NCBI RefSeq assembly: GCF_022809125.1
Contig: NZ_JALGBI010000001.1
Location: 2,666,001-2,730,000 of the forward strand
Source: Variovorax terrae
GTDB lineage: Bacteria > Pseudomonadota > Gammaproteobacteria > Burkholderiales > Burkholderiaceae_C
Direction of reading: 5' to 3'
Length of the DNA stretch: 64,000 nt
Shown here one piece after another: positions 10,438-20,350 of the stretch. The notes under the pieces are model-generated. The model saw only the letters and a program-made list of their open reading frames with translations. It made no database searches and had not been told where the DNA came from. The first letter of the stretch is position 1; every line of letters begins with the position of its first letter. A program made the translations under genes and the position numbers.

Positions 10438-11523
10438 ATGACGACAGCCAACCTCTCTGATTTGCGCGTCCAGATCGACGCCCTCGACAAGGAAATCCTC
10501 ACCCTTCTCAACCGCCGTGCCCATGTGGCCGAGCAGGTGGGAGAAGTCAAGAAGCGCGAAGGCTCCCCGTTCTTCCGGCCCGACCGCGCCGCCCAGGTCA
10601 TCCAGAAGATGCAGGCCGCCAACACCGGCCCGCTGCGCAGCGAGCATGTGGCCGGCATCTGGCGCGAGATCATGTCGGCCTGCCTGGCGCTCGAAGCGCC
10701 GGTGCGCGTGGCCTACCTGGGCCCGGCCGGCACCTTCAGCGAGCAGGCCGCGGTCGAGTTCTTCGGCGGCAGCATCGAGCGCGTGCCCTGCGCCAGCTTC
10801 GACGAGGTGTTCCGCAGCGCCGCCGGCGGCGGCGCCCAGTTCGGCGTGGTGCCGGTGGAAAACTCGACCGAGGGCGTGGTCGCGCGCTCGCTCGACCTGT
10901 TCCTCGAATCGCCGCTGCACATCGTGGGCGAGATCAGCCTCATGGTGCGCCACAACCTGCTGCGCCTGAGCGACTCGCTCGAAGGCATCGAGGTGGTCTG
11001 CGCCCACCCGCAGGCGCTCGCGCAGTGCCAGGGCTGGCTCGGCACCCACCTGCCGCAGGCCGAGCGCCGCGCCGTCTCCAGCAATGCCGAGGGCGCCCGC
11101 CTGGCCGCCACCAACCCGGCCTGGGCCGGCATCGCGGGCGAGCGCGCCGGCGCCGAGTTCGGCCTGCACCTGGTGGCGCGCGGCATCCAGGACCAGGCCA
11201 TCAACCGCACCCGCTTCGCCGTGATCTGCCTGCCCAGCGTGCTGGACGCGCCGGCGGCCACGGGCAAGGACCAGGTCAGCCTGGTGGTCTCGGTGCCCAA
11301 CCGTCCGGGCGCGGTGCACGACCTGCTGGTGCCGCTGAAGACGCACGGCGTGTCAATGACGCGCTTCGAGTCGCGCCCCGCCCGCTCGGGCCAGTGGGAG
11401 TACTACTTCTACATCGACATCCAGGGCCACCCCTCGCAGCCCCACGTGGCCGCCGCGCTCAAGGAGCTGCAGGGCCTGTGCGCGTTCTACAAAGTGCTGG
11501 GCACCTGCCCGGTCAATGAGTAA
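10438..11523 (+). CDS. pheA: Bifunctional chorismate mutase / prephenate dehydratase (P-protein)
   Basis: 361 residues in three parts: an AroQ-type chorismate mutase helix bundle (about 1-90, LRVQIDALDKEILTLLNRRA), a prephenate dehydratase domain (about 95-275, with YLGPAGTFSE, VVPVENSTEG and NRTRFAVI including the catalytic Thr) and a C-terminal ACT domain (from about 285, PNRPGAVHDLL and FESRPARSGQWEYYFY) that binds phenylalanine for feedback control. It makes phenylpyruvate from chorismate. The upstream reading frame belongs to serC, so ATG 10438 is used. Confidence 0.97.
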   Translation: MTTANLSDLRVQIDALDKEILTLLNRRAHVAEQVGEVKKREGSPFFRPDRAAQVIQKMQAANTGPLRSEHVAGIWREIMSACLALEAPVRVAYLGPAGTFSEQAAVEFFGGSIERVPCASFDEVFRSAAGGGAQFGVVPVENSTEGVVARSLDLFLESPLHIVGEISLMVRHNLLRLSDSLEGIEVVCAHPQALAQCQGWLGTHLPQAERRAVSSNAEGARLAATNPAWAGIAGERAGAEFGLHLVARGIQDQAINRTRFAVICLPSVLDAPAATGKDQVSLVVSVPNRPGAVHDLLVPLKTHGVSMTRFESRPARSGQWEYYFYIDIQGHPSQPHVAAALKELQGLCAFYKVLGTCPVNE

Positions 11524-11529
11524 GCCGCG

Positions 11530-12408
11530 ATGTTCGAGCAACTGGGACTGATCGGCTGCGGCCTGATGGGCGGCTCGTTCGCGCTGGCGCTCAAGCGCGC
11601 CGGCCTGGTCAAGCGCGTGGTCGGCTACAGCAAGTCGCCCTCCACCACCGAGCGCGCGCGCCAGATGGGCGTGATCGACGTCGAGGCGCCGTCGGCCCTG
11701 CTGGCCGTCTCGGGCGCCGACATCGTGCTGCTGGCCGTGCCGGTGGCCGCCACCGAGGCCACCTTCAAGGCCATCAAGCACCTGGTCACGCCGCAGACGC
11801 TGATCATGGACGTGGGCTCCACCAAGCGCGACGTGGTCGACGCCGCGCGCCGCGTGCTGCGCGAGCACGTGGGCTCGTTCGTGCCGGCGCACCCGATCAC
11901 GGGCAAGGAAGTGGCCGGCGTGGAGCATGCCGACCCCGACCTCTATGCGGGCAAGCAGGTCATCCTCACGCCGATCGAGCGCACGCTCACCGCGCACCTG
12001 CAGCGGGCCACCGAGGTCTGGTCGGCGCTGGGCTGCAACGTGCTCCAGATGTCGCCCGAGTCGCACGACGCCGCTTTCGCCGCCGTGAGCCACCTGCCGC
12101 ACCTGATCGCGTTCGCGATGATCAACGGCATCTCCAGCCAGGACAAGGGCCGCGACTACCTTTCGCTGGCCGGCCCGGGCTTTCGCGATTTCACGCGCAT
12201 CGCCGCCAGCGACCCCAAGGTCTGGCGCGACATCATGATCGCCAACAAGGAAGAGCTGCTGGCCCAGTCGAAGATCTTCCAGCGCACGCTGCAGGCCATG
12301 GAGCTCATGATCGCCAGCGGCAACGGCGACGCGCTGGAGGACCTGATCGGCCAGGCCAGCGAGACGCGCGCCCACTGGCGCATGGCTTCCTCCCGGCCGC
12401 ACAAGTAG
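11530..12408 (+). CDS. tyrA: Prephenate/arogenate dehydrogenase
   Basis: 292 residues. An N-terminal Rossmann fold with [16 protein letters not shown] is followed by [10 protein letters not shown], the conserved substrate-binding histidine region, and a helical C-terminal dimerisation domain. It oxidatively decarboxylates prephenate or arogenate on the tyrosine branch. No ACT domain or fused mutase is present. It lies 6 bases after pheA and 7 bases before aroA-cmk, in one operon. Confidence 0.95.
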   Translation: MFEQLGLIGCGLMGGSFALALKRAGLVKRVVGYSKSPSTTERARQMGVIDVEAPSALLAVSGADIVLLAVPVAATEATFKAIKHLVTPQTLIMDVGSTKRDVVDAARRVLREHVGSFVPAHPITGKEVAGVEHADPDLYAGKQVILTPIERTLTAHLQRATEVWSALGCNVLQMSPESHDAAFAAVSHLPHLIAFAMINGISSQDKGRDYLSLAGPGFRDFTRIAASDPKVWRDIMIANKEELLAQSKIFQRTLQAMELMIASGNGDALEDLIGQASETRAHWRMASSRPHK

Positions 12409-12415
12409 GCGCCCC

Positions 12416-14491
12416 ATGTTTTCCACCGAGTTCCTGGACCTCCCCCCTCTGGCCAGCGCGGGAGGCACCGTCACGCTGCCCGGCTCCAAGAGCATTTCCA
12501 ACCGCGTGCTGCTGCTGGCGGCGCTCAGCGGCGGCACCACCACGGTGCACGACCTGCTCGACTCCGACGACACGCGCGTGATGCTCGACGCCCTGCAGGC
12601 GCTGGGCTGCGGCGTGCGGCGCAACGGCGCGCAGGTGCAGATCGACGGCCTGGACGGCCGCCTGGGCGTGCCCGGCGCGAAACTCTTCCTCGGCAACGCC
12701 GGCACCGCCATGCGCCCGCTCACGGCGGCGCTGGCCGTGCTGGGCGGCGACTTCGAGCTGTCGGGCGTGCCGCGCATGCACGAGCGCCCGATCGGCGACC
12801 TGGTGGACGCGCTGCGCCAGCTCGGCTGCCGCATCGACTACCTCGGCAATGAGGGCTATCCGCCGCTGCGCCTCGGCCGCCCGGCGCTCGCGCTCGACGC
12901 GCCGATCCGCGTGCGCGGCGACGTGTCCAGCCAGTTCCTCACCGCGCTGCTGATGGCGCTGCCGCTGGCCGCGATGCACGGGAGCCCCGCGACCGGCACC
13001 GGCGCGTCCTCGCCCCCCCCCGAAGGGGCGCCACGCGACATCGTGATCGAAGTGGTGGGCGAGCTGATCTCCAAGCCCTACATCGAGATCACGCTCAAGC
13101 TGCTGGCGCGCTTCGGCATCGACGTGCAGCGCGAGGGCTGGCAGCGCTTCACCATTCCCGCCGGCGCGCGCTACCGCTCGCCGGGCCGCATCCACGTCGA
13201 GGCCGACGCTTCGTCTGCTAGCTATTTCATAGCACTCGGCGCCCTGGCGGCGCGGACCTCCGGCTCAAATGGCCTCAAAATCCAGGGCGTGGGCGCGGAT
13301 TCGATCCAGGGCGACATCCGCTTCATCGACGCGGCCCGCCTGATGGGCGCGCAGGTGACGGGCGGCCCGAACTGGCTCGAGGTGTCGCGCGGCGCCTGGC
13401 CGCTCAAGGCGATCGACCTCGACTGCAACCACATCCCCGACGCCGCCATGACGCTGGCCGTGATGGCGCTCTACGCCGACGGCACCAGCACGCTGCGCAA
13501 CATCGCAAGCTGGCGCGTCAAGGAAACCGACCGGCTGGCCGCCATGGCCGCCGAACTGCGCAAGCTCGGCGCCACGGTGGAAGAAGGGGCCGATTTCCTG
13601 CGCGTGACGCCGCCGGCGTCGGTTTCGCACTGGAAGGCGGCCGCCGTCCACACCTACGACGACCACCGCGTCGCCATGTGCTTCTCCCTCGCCGCCTTCA
13701 ACCCGGCGGGCCTGCCGGTGCGCGTCCTCGACCCGAAATGCGTGGGCAAGACCTTCCCCGACTACTTCGAGGCCCTGTTCTCGGTCACCGCGCCGCAGCC
13801 CGACGCCGTGCCGGTGCTGTGCATCGACGGCCCCACCGCCTCGGGCAAGGGCACGCTGGCGGCGGCCGTGGCCGAGCGGCTGGGCTACCACCTGCTGGAC
13901 TCCGGCGCGCTGTACCGCCTGAGCGGCCTGGCCGCGCGCCGCGCCGGGCTGGAGCCGGAAGCCACCCACGCGGACGCCATCGCCGCCTTGGCCCGCAAGC
14001 TGCCCGTGCGCTTCACGGCCGACCACCGCGTGCTGCTGGCCGGTGAGGACGTGACCGACCTGATCCGCTCCGAGCAGGCCGGCATGGACGCCTCGCGCGT
14101 GTCGGCCCTGCCGGCCGTGCGCACGGCCCTGGTCGCGCTCCAGCACAGCTGCCGCACCCTGCCCGGCCTGGTGGCCGACGGGCGCGACATGGGCACGGTG
14201 ATCTTCCCCGGCGCCCGGCTCAAGGTCTACCTCACGGCAAGCGCCGCCCACCGTGCGGAGCGGCGCCATAAGCAGTTGATTTCAAAGGGTTTTTCGACTA
14301 CAATGGAAAGTCTTCGCGCCGACCTGGAGGCGCGCGACGCACGGGACTCGTCCCGCAGCGTGGCGCCTCTGAAGCCGGCGCAGGATGCCCTGCTGCTGGA
14401 CAACTCGGACCTCACGGTCGACCAATCCGTCGATCTGGTGTTGAGCTGGTGGCAGGACAAACAGCCGTTCGGGGCCGTCCCGCACGACTGA
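12416..14491 (+). CDS. aroA-cmk: Fused EPSP synthase (AroA) and cytidylate kinase (Cmk)
   Basis: 691 residues. Residues 1-460 are EPSP synthase: [23 protein letters not shown] (class I glycine retained), [30 protein letters not shown] and [11 protein letters not shown]. From about residue 464 comes cytidylate kinase, with the P-loop [11 protein letters not shown] and later VADGRDMGT. There is no stop or strong internal ribosome site between the halves. The protein joins shikimate-3-phosphate with PEP and also phosphorylates CMP/dCMP. Two stretches not in E. coli AroA coincide with repeats: about residues 187-207 ([10 protein letters not shown] onward) and about 268-289. The fusion appears typical of this bacterial family. 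Confidence 0.95.
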   Translation: MFSTEFLDLPPLASAGGTVTLPGSKSISNRVLLLAALSGGTTTVHDLLDSDDTRVMLDALQALGCGVRRNGAQVQIDGLDGRLGVPGAKLFLGNAGTAMRPLTAALAVLGGDFELSGVPRMHERPIGDLVDALRQLGCRIDYLGNEGYPPLRLGRPALALDAPIRVRGDVSSQFLTALLMALPLAAMHGSPATGTGASSPPPEGAPRDIVIEVVGELISKPYIEITLKLLARFGIDVQREGWQRFTIPAGARYRSPGRIHVEADASSASYFIALGALAARTSGSNGLKIQGVGADSIQGDIRFIDAARLMGAQVTGGPNWLEVSRGAWPLKAIDLDCNHIPDAAMTLAVMALYADGTSTLRNIASWRVKETDRLAAMAAELRKLGATVEEGADFLRVTPPASVSHWKAAAVHTYDDHRVAMCFSLAAFNPAGLPVRVLDPKCVGKTFPDYFEALFSVTAPQPDAVPVLCIDGPTASGKGTLAAAVAERLGYHLLDSGALYRLSGLAARRAGLEPEATHADAIAALARKLPVRFTADHRVLLAGEDVTDLIRSEQAGMDASRVSALPAVRTALVALQHSCRTLPGLVADGRDMGTVIFPGARLKVYLTASAAHRAERRHKQLISKGFSTTMESLRADLEARDARDSSRSVAPLKPAQDALLLDNSDLTVDQSVDLVLSWWQDKQPFGAVPHD
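12974..13038 (+). repeat. GC-rich R3-type element inside aroA
   Basis: A GC-rich segment with a CCCCCCCCCGAAGGGGCG core, encoding an extra Ser/Pro/Gly-rich loop between two conserved AroA strands ([10 protein letters not shown] and [15 protein letters not shown]). E. coli AroA has only a few residues here. The core resembles the CCCCCCGAGGGGG core of the element in the 5-oxoprolinase gene at 22966-23035. Confidence 0.5.
13217..13282 (+). repeat. R1 dispersed repeat inside aroA
   Basis: GCTAGCTATTTCATAGCAC, then CGGACCTCCGGCTCAAATGG and CCTCAAAATCC, follow the same order of blocks as the intergenic R1 copies. The frame stays open and encodes [18 protein letters not shown], about five residues longer than the E. 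coli equivalent. Confidence 0.6.
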
Positions 14492-14583
14492 CGGGCCCAC
14501 GCCGCCCCCTTCGCGCGCAAAGCGCGGCCGGCAGCGTGGTTCTATAACTTAACCGCGGCTAAGTCCGCACCCAATCGCCGTCT

Positions 14584-14630
14584 CTAGCTATAAAAACAGT
14601 AGCAATGGTGCTGCTGGAACCCTATTGACG
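14584..14630 (+). repeat. Partial R1-like repeat upstream of rpsA
   Basis: TAGCTATAAAAACAGTAGCAATGG is the left palindromic part of R1 (compare the gyrA-serC copy); the GGACCTCCG and A-rich right part is not clear. It lies in the 153-base gap between aroA-cmk and rpsA, which otherwise holds only the rpsA leader. Confidence 0.4.
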
Positions 14631-14644
14631 TGCAAGGAACCCAC

Positions 14645-16333
14645 ATGTCTGAATCTTTTGCCGCCCTGTTTGAAGAATCGCTGCAACGCTCCGAAATGCG
14701 CGCAGGCGAAGTGATCACCGCCGAAGTCGTGCGCATCGAGCACAGCTTCGTGGTCGTGAATGCCGGCCTCAAGTCCGAAGCCTACGTGCCCATCGAAGAG
14801 TTCAAGAACGACAAGGGCGAAGTCGAAGTCCAGGTCGGCGACTTCGTGTCGGTGGCCATCGACGCCATCGAAAACGGCTACGGCGACACCATCCTGTCGC
14901 GCGACAAGGCCAAGCGCCTGGCCTCCTGGCTGGCCCTGGAAAAGGCCCTGGAATCCGGCGAATTCGTCACCGGCACGACCAGCGGCAAGGTCAAGGGCGG
15001 CCTCACGGTGCTCGTGAACGGCATCCGCGCCTTCCTGCCCGGCTCGCTGATCGACACCCGTCCGATCAAGGACCTGACGCCCTACGAGAACAAGACCCTC
15101 GAATTCAAGGTCATCAAGCTCGACCGCAAGCGCAACAACGTGGTGCTGAGCCGCCGCGCCGTGGTCGAAGCCTCCATGGGCGAAGAGCGCGCCAAGCTGA
15201 TGGAAACCCTGAAGGAAGGCTCCGTCGTGCGCGGCGTGGTCAAGAACATCACCGAATACGGTGCGTTCGTGGACCTGGGCGGCATCGACGGCCTGCTGCA
15301 CATCACCGACATGGCCTGGCGCCGCGTGCGCCACCCGAGCGAAGTGGTGCAGGCTGGCCAGGAAATCACCGCCAAGATCCTCAAGTTCGACACCGAGAAG
15401 AACCGTGTCTCGCTGGGTCTCAAGCAGATGGGCGACGACCCCTGGATGGGCGTCAACCGCCGCTACCCGCAAGGCACGCGCATGTTCGGCAAGATCACCA
15501 ACATCGCCGACTACGGCGCGTTCGTGGAACTCGAGCCCGGCATCGAAGGCCTGGTGCACGTCTCCGAAATGGACTGGACCAACAAGAACGTGGCGCCTTC
15601 CAAGATCGTGTCGCTGGGTGACGAAGTCGAAGTCATGGTCCTCGAGATCGACGAAGACAAGCGCCGCATCAGCCTGGGCATGAAGCAGTGCAAGGCCAAC
15701 CCGTGGCAGGAATTCGCGCAGAACACCAAGCGCGGCGACCGCGTCAAGGGCCCGATCAAGTCAATCACCGACTTCGGCGTGTTCGTCGGCCTGGCAGCCG
15801 GCATCGACGGCCTGGTGCACCTGTCCGACCTGTCCTGGAACGAAACCGGCGAAGCCGCCGTGCGCAACTACAAGAAGGGCCAGGAAGTCGAAGCCATCGT
15901 GCTGGCCGTCGACGTGGACCGCGAGCGCATCAGCCTGGGCATCAAGCAGCTCGACAGCGACCCGTTCACCACCTTCGTGTCGGTCAACGACAAGGGCCAG
16001 ACCGTGACCGGCAAGGTCAAGTCGGTCGACCCCAAGGGCGCTGAAATCGACCTGGGCGACGACATCGTCGGCTACCTGCGCGCCAGCGAAATCTCCCGCG
16101 ACCGCGTGGAAGATGCCCGCAACGTGCTCAAGGAAGGCGACGAAGTCACGGCCGTGGTCGTCAACATCGACCGCAAGACCCGCAACATCCAGCTGTCGAT
16201 CAAGGCCAAGGACATGGCCGACCAGCAGGAAGCCATGTCGAGCCTGAGCCAGCAGTCCGCGCGCGAGAACGCCGGCACGACCAGCCTGGGCGCCCTGCTG
16301 CGCGCCAAGCTGGACAACAACAATAACAATTAA
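14645..16333 (+). CDS. rpsA: 30S ribosomal protein S1
   Basis: 562 residues, close to the 557 of E. coli. Six S1 RNA-binding repeats are visible, with recurring [11 protein letters not shown] / [10 protein letters not shown] / [10 protein letters not shown] cores, each followed by GLVHxS-type loops. The start is the ATG at 14645 ([13 protein letters not shown]), preceded by an AAGGAA site; the ATG at 14630 has no site. S1 brings mRNA to the 30S subunit. The cmk-rpsA-ihfB order is conserved widely in proteobacteria. The protein ends in a run of asparagines. Confidence 0.97.
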   Translation: MSESFAALFEESLQRSEMRAGEVITAEVVRIEHSFVVVNAGLKSEAYVPIEEFKNDKGEVEVQVGDFVSVAIDAIENGYGDTILSRDKAKRLASWLALEKALESGEFVTGTTSGKVKGGLTVLVNGIRAFLPGSLIDTRPIKDLTPYENKTLEFKVIKLDRKRNNVVLSRRAVVEASMGEERAKLMETLKEGSVVRGVVKNITEYGAFVDLGGIDGLLHITDMAWRRVRHPSEVVQAGQEITAKILKFDTEKNRVSLGLKQMGDDPWMGVNRRYPQGTRMFGKITNIADYGAFVELEPGIEGLVHVSEMDWTNKNVAPSKIVSLGDEVEVMVLEIDEDKRRISLGMKQCKANPWQEFAQNTKRGDRVKGPIKSITDFGVFVGLAAGIDGLVHLSDLSWNETGEAAVRNYKKGQEVEAIVLAVDVDRERISLGIKQLDSDPFTTFVSVNDKGQTVTGKVKSVDPKGAEIDLGDDIVGYLRASEISRDRVEDARNVLKEGDEVTAVVVNIDRKTRNIQLSIKAKDMADQQEAMSSLSQQSARENAGTTSLGALLRAKLDNNNNN

Positions 16334-16413
16334 GCTGCCCCGGCGGGGGCGGGTTCCGGGGCGGCGGCCAGGCTGCCTTCCCGGGCCCCGCTTCCCGCTT
16401 CGCTTCAGGCAAG

Positions 16414-16725
16414 ATGACACGTTCCGACCTCGTTGAAGAACTGGCAGCCCGTTTCAGCCAGCTCACGCACCGCGATGCCGAATACGCCGTCAAGACCATT
16501 CTTGACGCGATGAGCGACGCCCTGGTGCGCGGGCATCGCATCGAGATCCGCGGCTTCGGCAGCTTCTCGATCAACCGCCGCCCGCCGCGCATGGGACGCA
16601 ACCCGCGCTCCGGCGAAAGCGTCGCGATCCCCGAAAAACGCGTGCCGCACTTCAAGCCGGGCAAGGCCCTGCGCGAAGCCGTGGACAAGCGCACCGCGGA
16701 AATCGAGGCGAAAGCCAAAGCTTGA
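16414..16725 (+). CDS. ihfB: Integration host factor beta subunit
   Basis: 103 residues of the HU/IHF fold. [12 protein letters not shown] at the start, [19 protein letters not shown] in the DNA-bending arm and [14 protein letters not shown] identify the beta subunit. The C-terminus is about nine residues longer than E. coli IhfB ([11 protein letters not shown]). With IhfA it bends DNA at specific sites for recombination, replication and transcription. It lies 80 bases after rpsA, as is usual. Confidence 0.96.
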   Translation: MTRSDLVEELAARFSQLTHRDAEYAVKTILDAMSDALVRGHRIEIRGFGSFSINRRPPRMGRNPRSGESVAIPEKRVPHFKPGKALREAVDKRTAEIEAKAKA

Positions 16726-16758
16726 CGTTTAGAATCCTCCTCGTCACTGAGGAGATGC

Positions 16759-17049
16759 ATGAAATACCTCATGTGGCTGCTCAAGGCAGCCATTTTTTTT
16801 ACCCTGTTCGCATTCGCCCTGAACAACCAGCAGGACACCACGGTGCACTTCTTCTTCGGCACCCGGTGGCAGGCTCCGCTGGTGCTGGTGGTGCTGGCGG
16901 CCTTCGCGCTCGGCGTGGCCATCGGCGCCCTGGGCATGGTGCCGCGCTGGTGGAAGCACCGCAGCGCCGCGCAGAAGGCCCGCCAGGGCACGGACGCGTC
17001 CGTCCTCCCGGCTGGCAGCGCGCCCGACACCTCGCACCATGGACTTTGA
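16759..17049 (+). CDS. lapA: LapA-domain inner-membrane protein
   Basis: 96 residues with two hydrophobic membrane segments (about 1-20 and 40-64) separated by a short loop (NNQQDTTVHFFFG), the LapA/DUF1049 pattern. GAGGAGATGC precedes the ATG. It overlaps lapB by 11 bases and acts with it in controlling lipopolysaccharide assembly and LpxC turnover in the inner membrane. The context makes the name reliable even though the family is short and variable. Confidence 0.88.
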   Translation: MKYLMWLLKAAIFFTLFAFALNNQQDTTVHFFFGTRWQAPLVLVVLAAFALGVAIGALGMVPRWWKHRSAAQKARQGTDASVLPAGSAPDTSHHGL

Positions 17050-18175
17050 CTATTTCAGCTGGATTCTGCTGGGCCTGCCGCTGGCCTTCGTGCTGGGCTG
17101 GATCGCCTCGCGGCTGGACCTGCGCCAGCTGCGCATCGAGAACCGCCAGGCCCCCAAGGCCTACTTCAAGGGCCTGAACTTCCTGCTCAACGAGCAGCAG
17201 GACCAGGCCATCGATGCCTTCATCGAGGCCGTGCAGAACGACCCCGACACCTCCGAGCTGCACTTCGCCCTGGGCAACCTGTTTCGCCGCCGCGGCGAGT
17301 ACGAGCGCGCCGTGCGGGTGCACGAGCACCTGCTGTCGCGCGGCGACCTCGGCCGCGTCGACCGCGAGCGCGCCCAGCACGCGCTGGCGCTGGACTTCCT
17401 CAAGGCCGGCCTGCTCGACCGCGCCGAAGACGCGCTGCGCAAGCTCGAAGGCACGCCCTTCGAAGCCCAGGCCCGGCTGGCGCTGCTGGCCATCTACGAG
17501 CGCTCGCGCGACTGGCTGCAGGCCTCCGAGATCAGCCGCAAGCTGCAGACCGCCGGCCAGGGCGATTTCAGCGGCCGGCTCGCGCACTACCTTTGCGAGC
17601 AGGCGATCGGTGCCGAGCCGCAGGAGGCCGAGCGCCTGCTGCGCCAGGCCCTCGAACTGGCCCCGCAGGCGGCGCGCCCCGGCCTCGACCTGGCGGCCCT
17701 GCAGCACCGCTGCGGCGAGCCGGCCGGCGCGCTGGACACCCTGGTCGCCCTGATGGACCGCGCGCCCCTGGCCGTGCCCCTGATCGCCCGGCCGCTGCTG
17801 GAGGCGGCGCGCGCCAGCCAGCAGCCGCAGCGCGCGCTGCAGGTGCTGCAGGCCAGCTACGCGCAGGCCCCTTCGCTCGATGTGCTGGACGCCATCGTGG
17901 CGCTCGACGCCAGCTCGGCCACGCCGCGCGACGGCTATGTGCGGCATCTGGAGCACGAGCCCTCGCTGGTGGCCGCCGCCCGCTGGATCGAGGGCGAGAA
18001 ATTCGAGCGCGAACAGTTCCACCCCCAGGTGCAGCGCGCGCTCGAGCATGCGGCCCGGCCGCTGCTGCGCTACCGCTGCGCGGCCTGCGGCTTCGAGGCC
18101 CAGCAGCATTTCTGGCAATGCCCGGGCTGCCAGGCCTGGGACAGTTACCCGGCGCGGCGGGTGGAAGAGCTATGA
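17039..18175 (+). CDS. lapB: Lipopolysaccharide assembly protein LapB
   Basis: 378 residues. An N-terminal membrane anchor (ILLGLPLAFVLGWIASRLDL) is followed by tandem tetratricopeptide repeats over about residues 40-330, and a C-terminal rubredoxin-like metal site with two CxxC pairs (CAACGF and CPGC). In E. coli LapB (YciM) recruits LpxC to FtsH and so limits LPS synthesis. It overlaps lapA and is followed by the heptose genes rfaE and hldD, an LPS-related set. Confidence 0.95.
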   Translation: MDFDYFSWILLGLPLAFVLGWIASRLDLRQLRIENRQAPKAYFKGLNFLLNEQQDQAIDAFIEAVQNDPDTSELHFALGNLFRRRGEYERAVRVHEHLLSRGDLGRVDRERAQHALALDFLKAGLLDRAEDALRKLEGTPFEAQARLALLAIYERSRDWLQASEISRKLQTAGQGDFSGRLAHYLCEQAIGAEPQEAERLLRQALELAPQAARPGLDLAALQHRCGEPAGALDTLVALMDRAPLAVPLIARPLLEAARASQQPQRALQVLQASYAQAPSLDVLDAIVALDASSATPRDGYVRHLEHEPSLVAAARWIEGEKFEREQFHPQVQRALEHAARPLLRYRCAACGFEAQQHFWQCPGCQAWDSYPARRVEEL

Positions 18176-18245
18176 GCCTTTGCCCAGGCGGCCGGTGGGC
18201 GCGAGCCAAGGTACGGGCTGCGCGGTGCGCAGCGGAGCATTTCAG

Positions 18246-19178
18246 ATGATCGTTCTCAGCAAACAACAACTCGCGCTGGCCCAGGTGCTGGTGGTCGGCG
18301 ACGCCATGCTGGACCGCTACTGGTACGGCGCGGTGGACCGCATCAGCCCGGAAGCGCCGGTGCCCGTGGTGCGCGTCACGCGCGAGGAAGAGCGCATCGG
18401 CGCGGCCGCCAACGTGGCCTACAACGTGGTCACGCTGGGCGCGCGCGCCTCGCTGCTCACGGTGGTGGGCGACGACGACGCCAGCCACAAGCTGGAAGCG
18501 CTGGTGGCGCAGACCGGCATCTCGCCGCATTTCGGGCGTGACGCGCTGCTGCAGACCACCGTCAAGCTGCGCGTGATCGGCCGCCAGCAGCAGCTGCTGC
18601 GCGTCGATTTCGAGAACGCCCCGCAGAACGAGGTGCTGGCCTCGCAGTCGGCCGCCTTCGCCGCCCTGCTGCCGCAGCACCAGGCCGTGCTGTTCTCCGA
18701 CTACGGCAAGGGCGGCCTGGCCCACGTGGGACAGATGATCGGCGCCGCCCGCGCGGCCGGCAAGCCCGTGCTGATCGACCCCAAGGGCAGCGATTACTCG
18801 CGCTATCGCAATGCCAGCGTCATCACGCCCAACCGCGCCGAGCTGCAGCAGGTGATCGGCGCCTGGCGCGACGAGGACGACCTGCAGGCCCGCGCGCAGA
18901 ACCTGCGCACGCAGCTCGGCCTGGACGCCCTGCTGCTCACGCGCAGCGAGGAAGGCATGACGCTGTTCGACGCCCAGGGGCACCTGCATGTGAGCGCGCA
19001 GGCGCGCGAGGTGTTCGACGTCACCGGCGCCGGCGACACCGTGATCGCCACCCTCGCCGCGCTGGTGGCCGCCGGCCTCTCGCTGCGCGAGGCCCTGCCG
19101 CTGGCCAACCGTGCCGGCGGCATCGTGGTGGGCAAGTTCGGCACCGCCACCGTGTCCTACGAGGAGCTGTTCGCATGA
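18246..19178 (+). CDS. rfaE1: D-glycero-beta-D-manno-heptose-7-phosphate kinase
   Basis: 310 residues, PfkB/ribokinase fold. [13 protein letters not shown] opens the protein, [11 protein letters not shown] is the heptose-kinase signature, and [11 protein letters not shown] carries the catalytic aspartate and anion hole. Only the kinase half of E. coli HldE is present; the adenylyltransferase domain would be a separate gene elsewhere. ATG 18246 is preceded by GCGGAGC. It acts in ADP-heptose synthesis for the LPS inner core. The 70 bases between lapB and this gene hold no other feature. Confidence 0.94.
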   Translation: MIVLSKQQLALAQVLVVGDAMLDRYWYGAVDRISPEAPVPVVRVTREEERIGAAANVAYNVVTLGARASLLTVVGDDDASHKLEALVAQTGISPHFGRDALLQTTVKLRVIGRQQQLLRVDFENAPQNEVLASQSAAFAALLPQHQAVLFSDYGKGGLAHVGQMIGAARAAGKPVLIDPKGSDYSRYRNASVITPNRAELQQVIGAWRDEDDLQARAQNLRTQLGLDALLLTRSEEGMTLFDAQGHLHVSAQAREVFDVTGAGDTVIATLAALVAAGLSLREALPLANRAGGIVVGKFGTATVSYEELFA

Positions 19179-19230
19179 CCCGCCTCGCCGCCACCCCAGC
19201 CACCGAACGGGGCTGCACAAGGAGTTTGAC

Positions 19231-20232
19231 ATGAGAGTCGTCGTGACCGGTGCCGCAGGCTTCATCGGCTCCAACCTCGTGCGCGGCCTGAACGCGCGCG
19301 GCATCGACAACATCATCGCGGTCGACGACCTCACCCAGGGCGACAAATTCCGCAACCTGGCCGACCTCGCCATCGCGGACTACCTGGACGCCGATGCGTT
19401 CTACGAGCTGTTCGCCGAGGGTGCGTTCGGCAAGGTCGAGGCCGTGTTCCATGAAGGCGCCTGCAGCGACACCATGGAGCCCGACGGCAAGTACATGATG
19501 GACAACAACTACACGCTCTCGTGTGGCCTGTTCAACGCCTGCCAGCAGCGCGGCACGCGGCTGCTCTACGCCTCCTCGGCCGCCACCTACGGCGGCTCCG
19601 ACACCTTCCGCGAGGAACCCGCGTTCGAGCGCCCGCTCAACGTCTACGGCTACTCCAAGCTGCTGTTCGACCAGCGCATGCGGCGCGAATGCGGCGCCGA
19701 CTTCAAGCGCACCAAGCGCCAGGTGGCCGGCTTTCGCTACTTCAACGTCTACGGCCCGCGCGAGCAGCACAAGGGCCGCATGGCCAGCGTCGCCTTCCAC
19801 CAGTTCAACCAGTTCCGGGCCGAGGGCAAGGTCAAGCTGTTCGGCGACTACGGCGGCTACGGGCCGGGCCAGCAGATGCGCGACTTCGTCTTCATCGACG
19901 ACGTGGTGGCGGTCAACCTGTGGTTCTTCGACCATCCCGAGAAATCGGGCATCTTCAACCTGGGCAGCGGGCGCGCCCAGCCCTTCAACGACGTGGCCGA
20001 GGCGGTGCTGAACGCGCTCGCCGTCCAGCCGGGCACGTCGCGGCAGAGCATCGCCGAACTGCACGCGCAGGGCCTGGTCGAATACACCCCCTTCCCCGAC
20101 GCGCTGCGCGGCAAGTACCAGTGCTACACCCAGGCCGACCTCACGGCCCTGCGCGCCGCCGGCTGCGAGCATGCCTTCGCCGACGTGCAGACCGGCGTGG
20201 CGCAGTATGTGACGCGCCTGTTACAGGGCTGA
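19231..20232 (+). CDS. hldD: ADP-L-glycero-D-manno-heptose 6-epimerase
   Basis: 333 residues, an extended short-chain dehydrogenase/reductase. GAAGFIGSN is the NAD(P)-binding loop, ASSAATYG and YGYSK supply the catalytic Ser/Thr and Tyr-x3-Lys, and [18 protein letters not shown] and [11 protein letters not shown] are specific to HldD. It completes synthesis of the ADP-heptose used for LPS core. ACAAGGAG precedes ATG 19231. It lies 52 bases after the kinase gene. Confidence 0.97.
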   Translation: MRVVVTGAAGFIGSNLVRGLNARGIDNIIAVDDLTQGDKFRNLADLAIADYLDADAFYELFAEGAFGKVEAVFHEGACSDTMEPDGKYMMDNNYTLSCGLFNACQQRGTRLLYASSAATYGGSDTFREEPAFERPLNVYGYSKLLFDQRMRRECGADFKRTKRQVAGFRYFNVYGPREQHKGRMASVAFHQFNQFRAEGKVKLFGDYGGYGPGQQMRDFVFIDDVVAVNLWFFDHPEKSGIFNLGSGRAQPFNDVAEAVLNALAVQPGTSRQSIAELHAQGLVEYTPFPDALRGKYQCYTQADLTALRAAGCEHAFADVQTGVAQYVTRLLQG

Positions 20233-20269
20233 CGCCGGCCCGCGCGGCCCGCCCCGCGCGCGGCCGGTC

Positions 20270-20293
20270 AACGGCGGCCGGGCGGCCGCCGTT
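20270..20293 (+). terminator. Strong GC hairpin after hldD (possible terminator)
   Basis: AACGGCGGCC pairs perfectly with GGCCGCCGTT around a GGGC loop, 37 bases after the hldD stop. No T tract follows (ATAGACGG), so it may stop transcription poorly or act as an mRNA 3'-end stabiliser. Confidence 0.45.
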
Positions 20294-20350
20294 ATAGACG
20301 GGCCCGCCCGGCATCCCGCCGGGCTTCATACGCCCTTGAGGAGATTCTCC

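Noticed and set aside
17880..18245. Longer start for the heptose kinase inside lapB
   Set aside because: The extension would overlap lapB out of frame; ATG 18246 with a ribosome site matches the conserved N-terminus.
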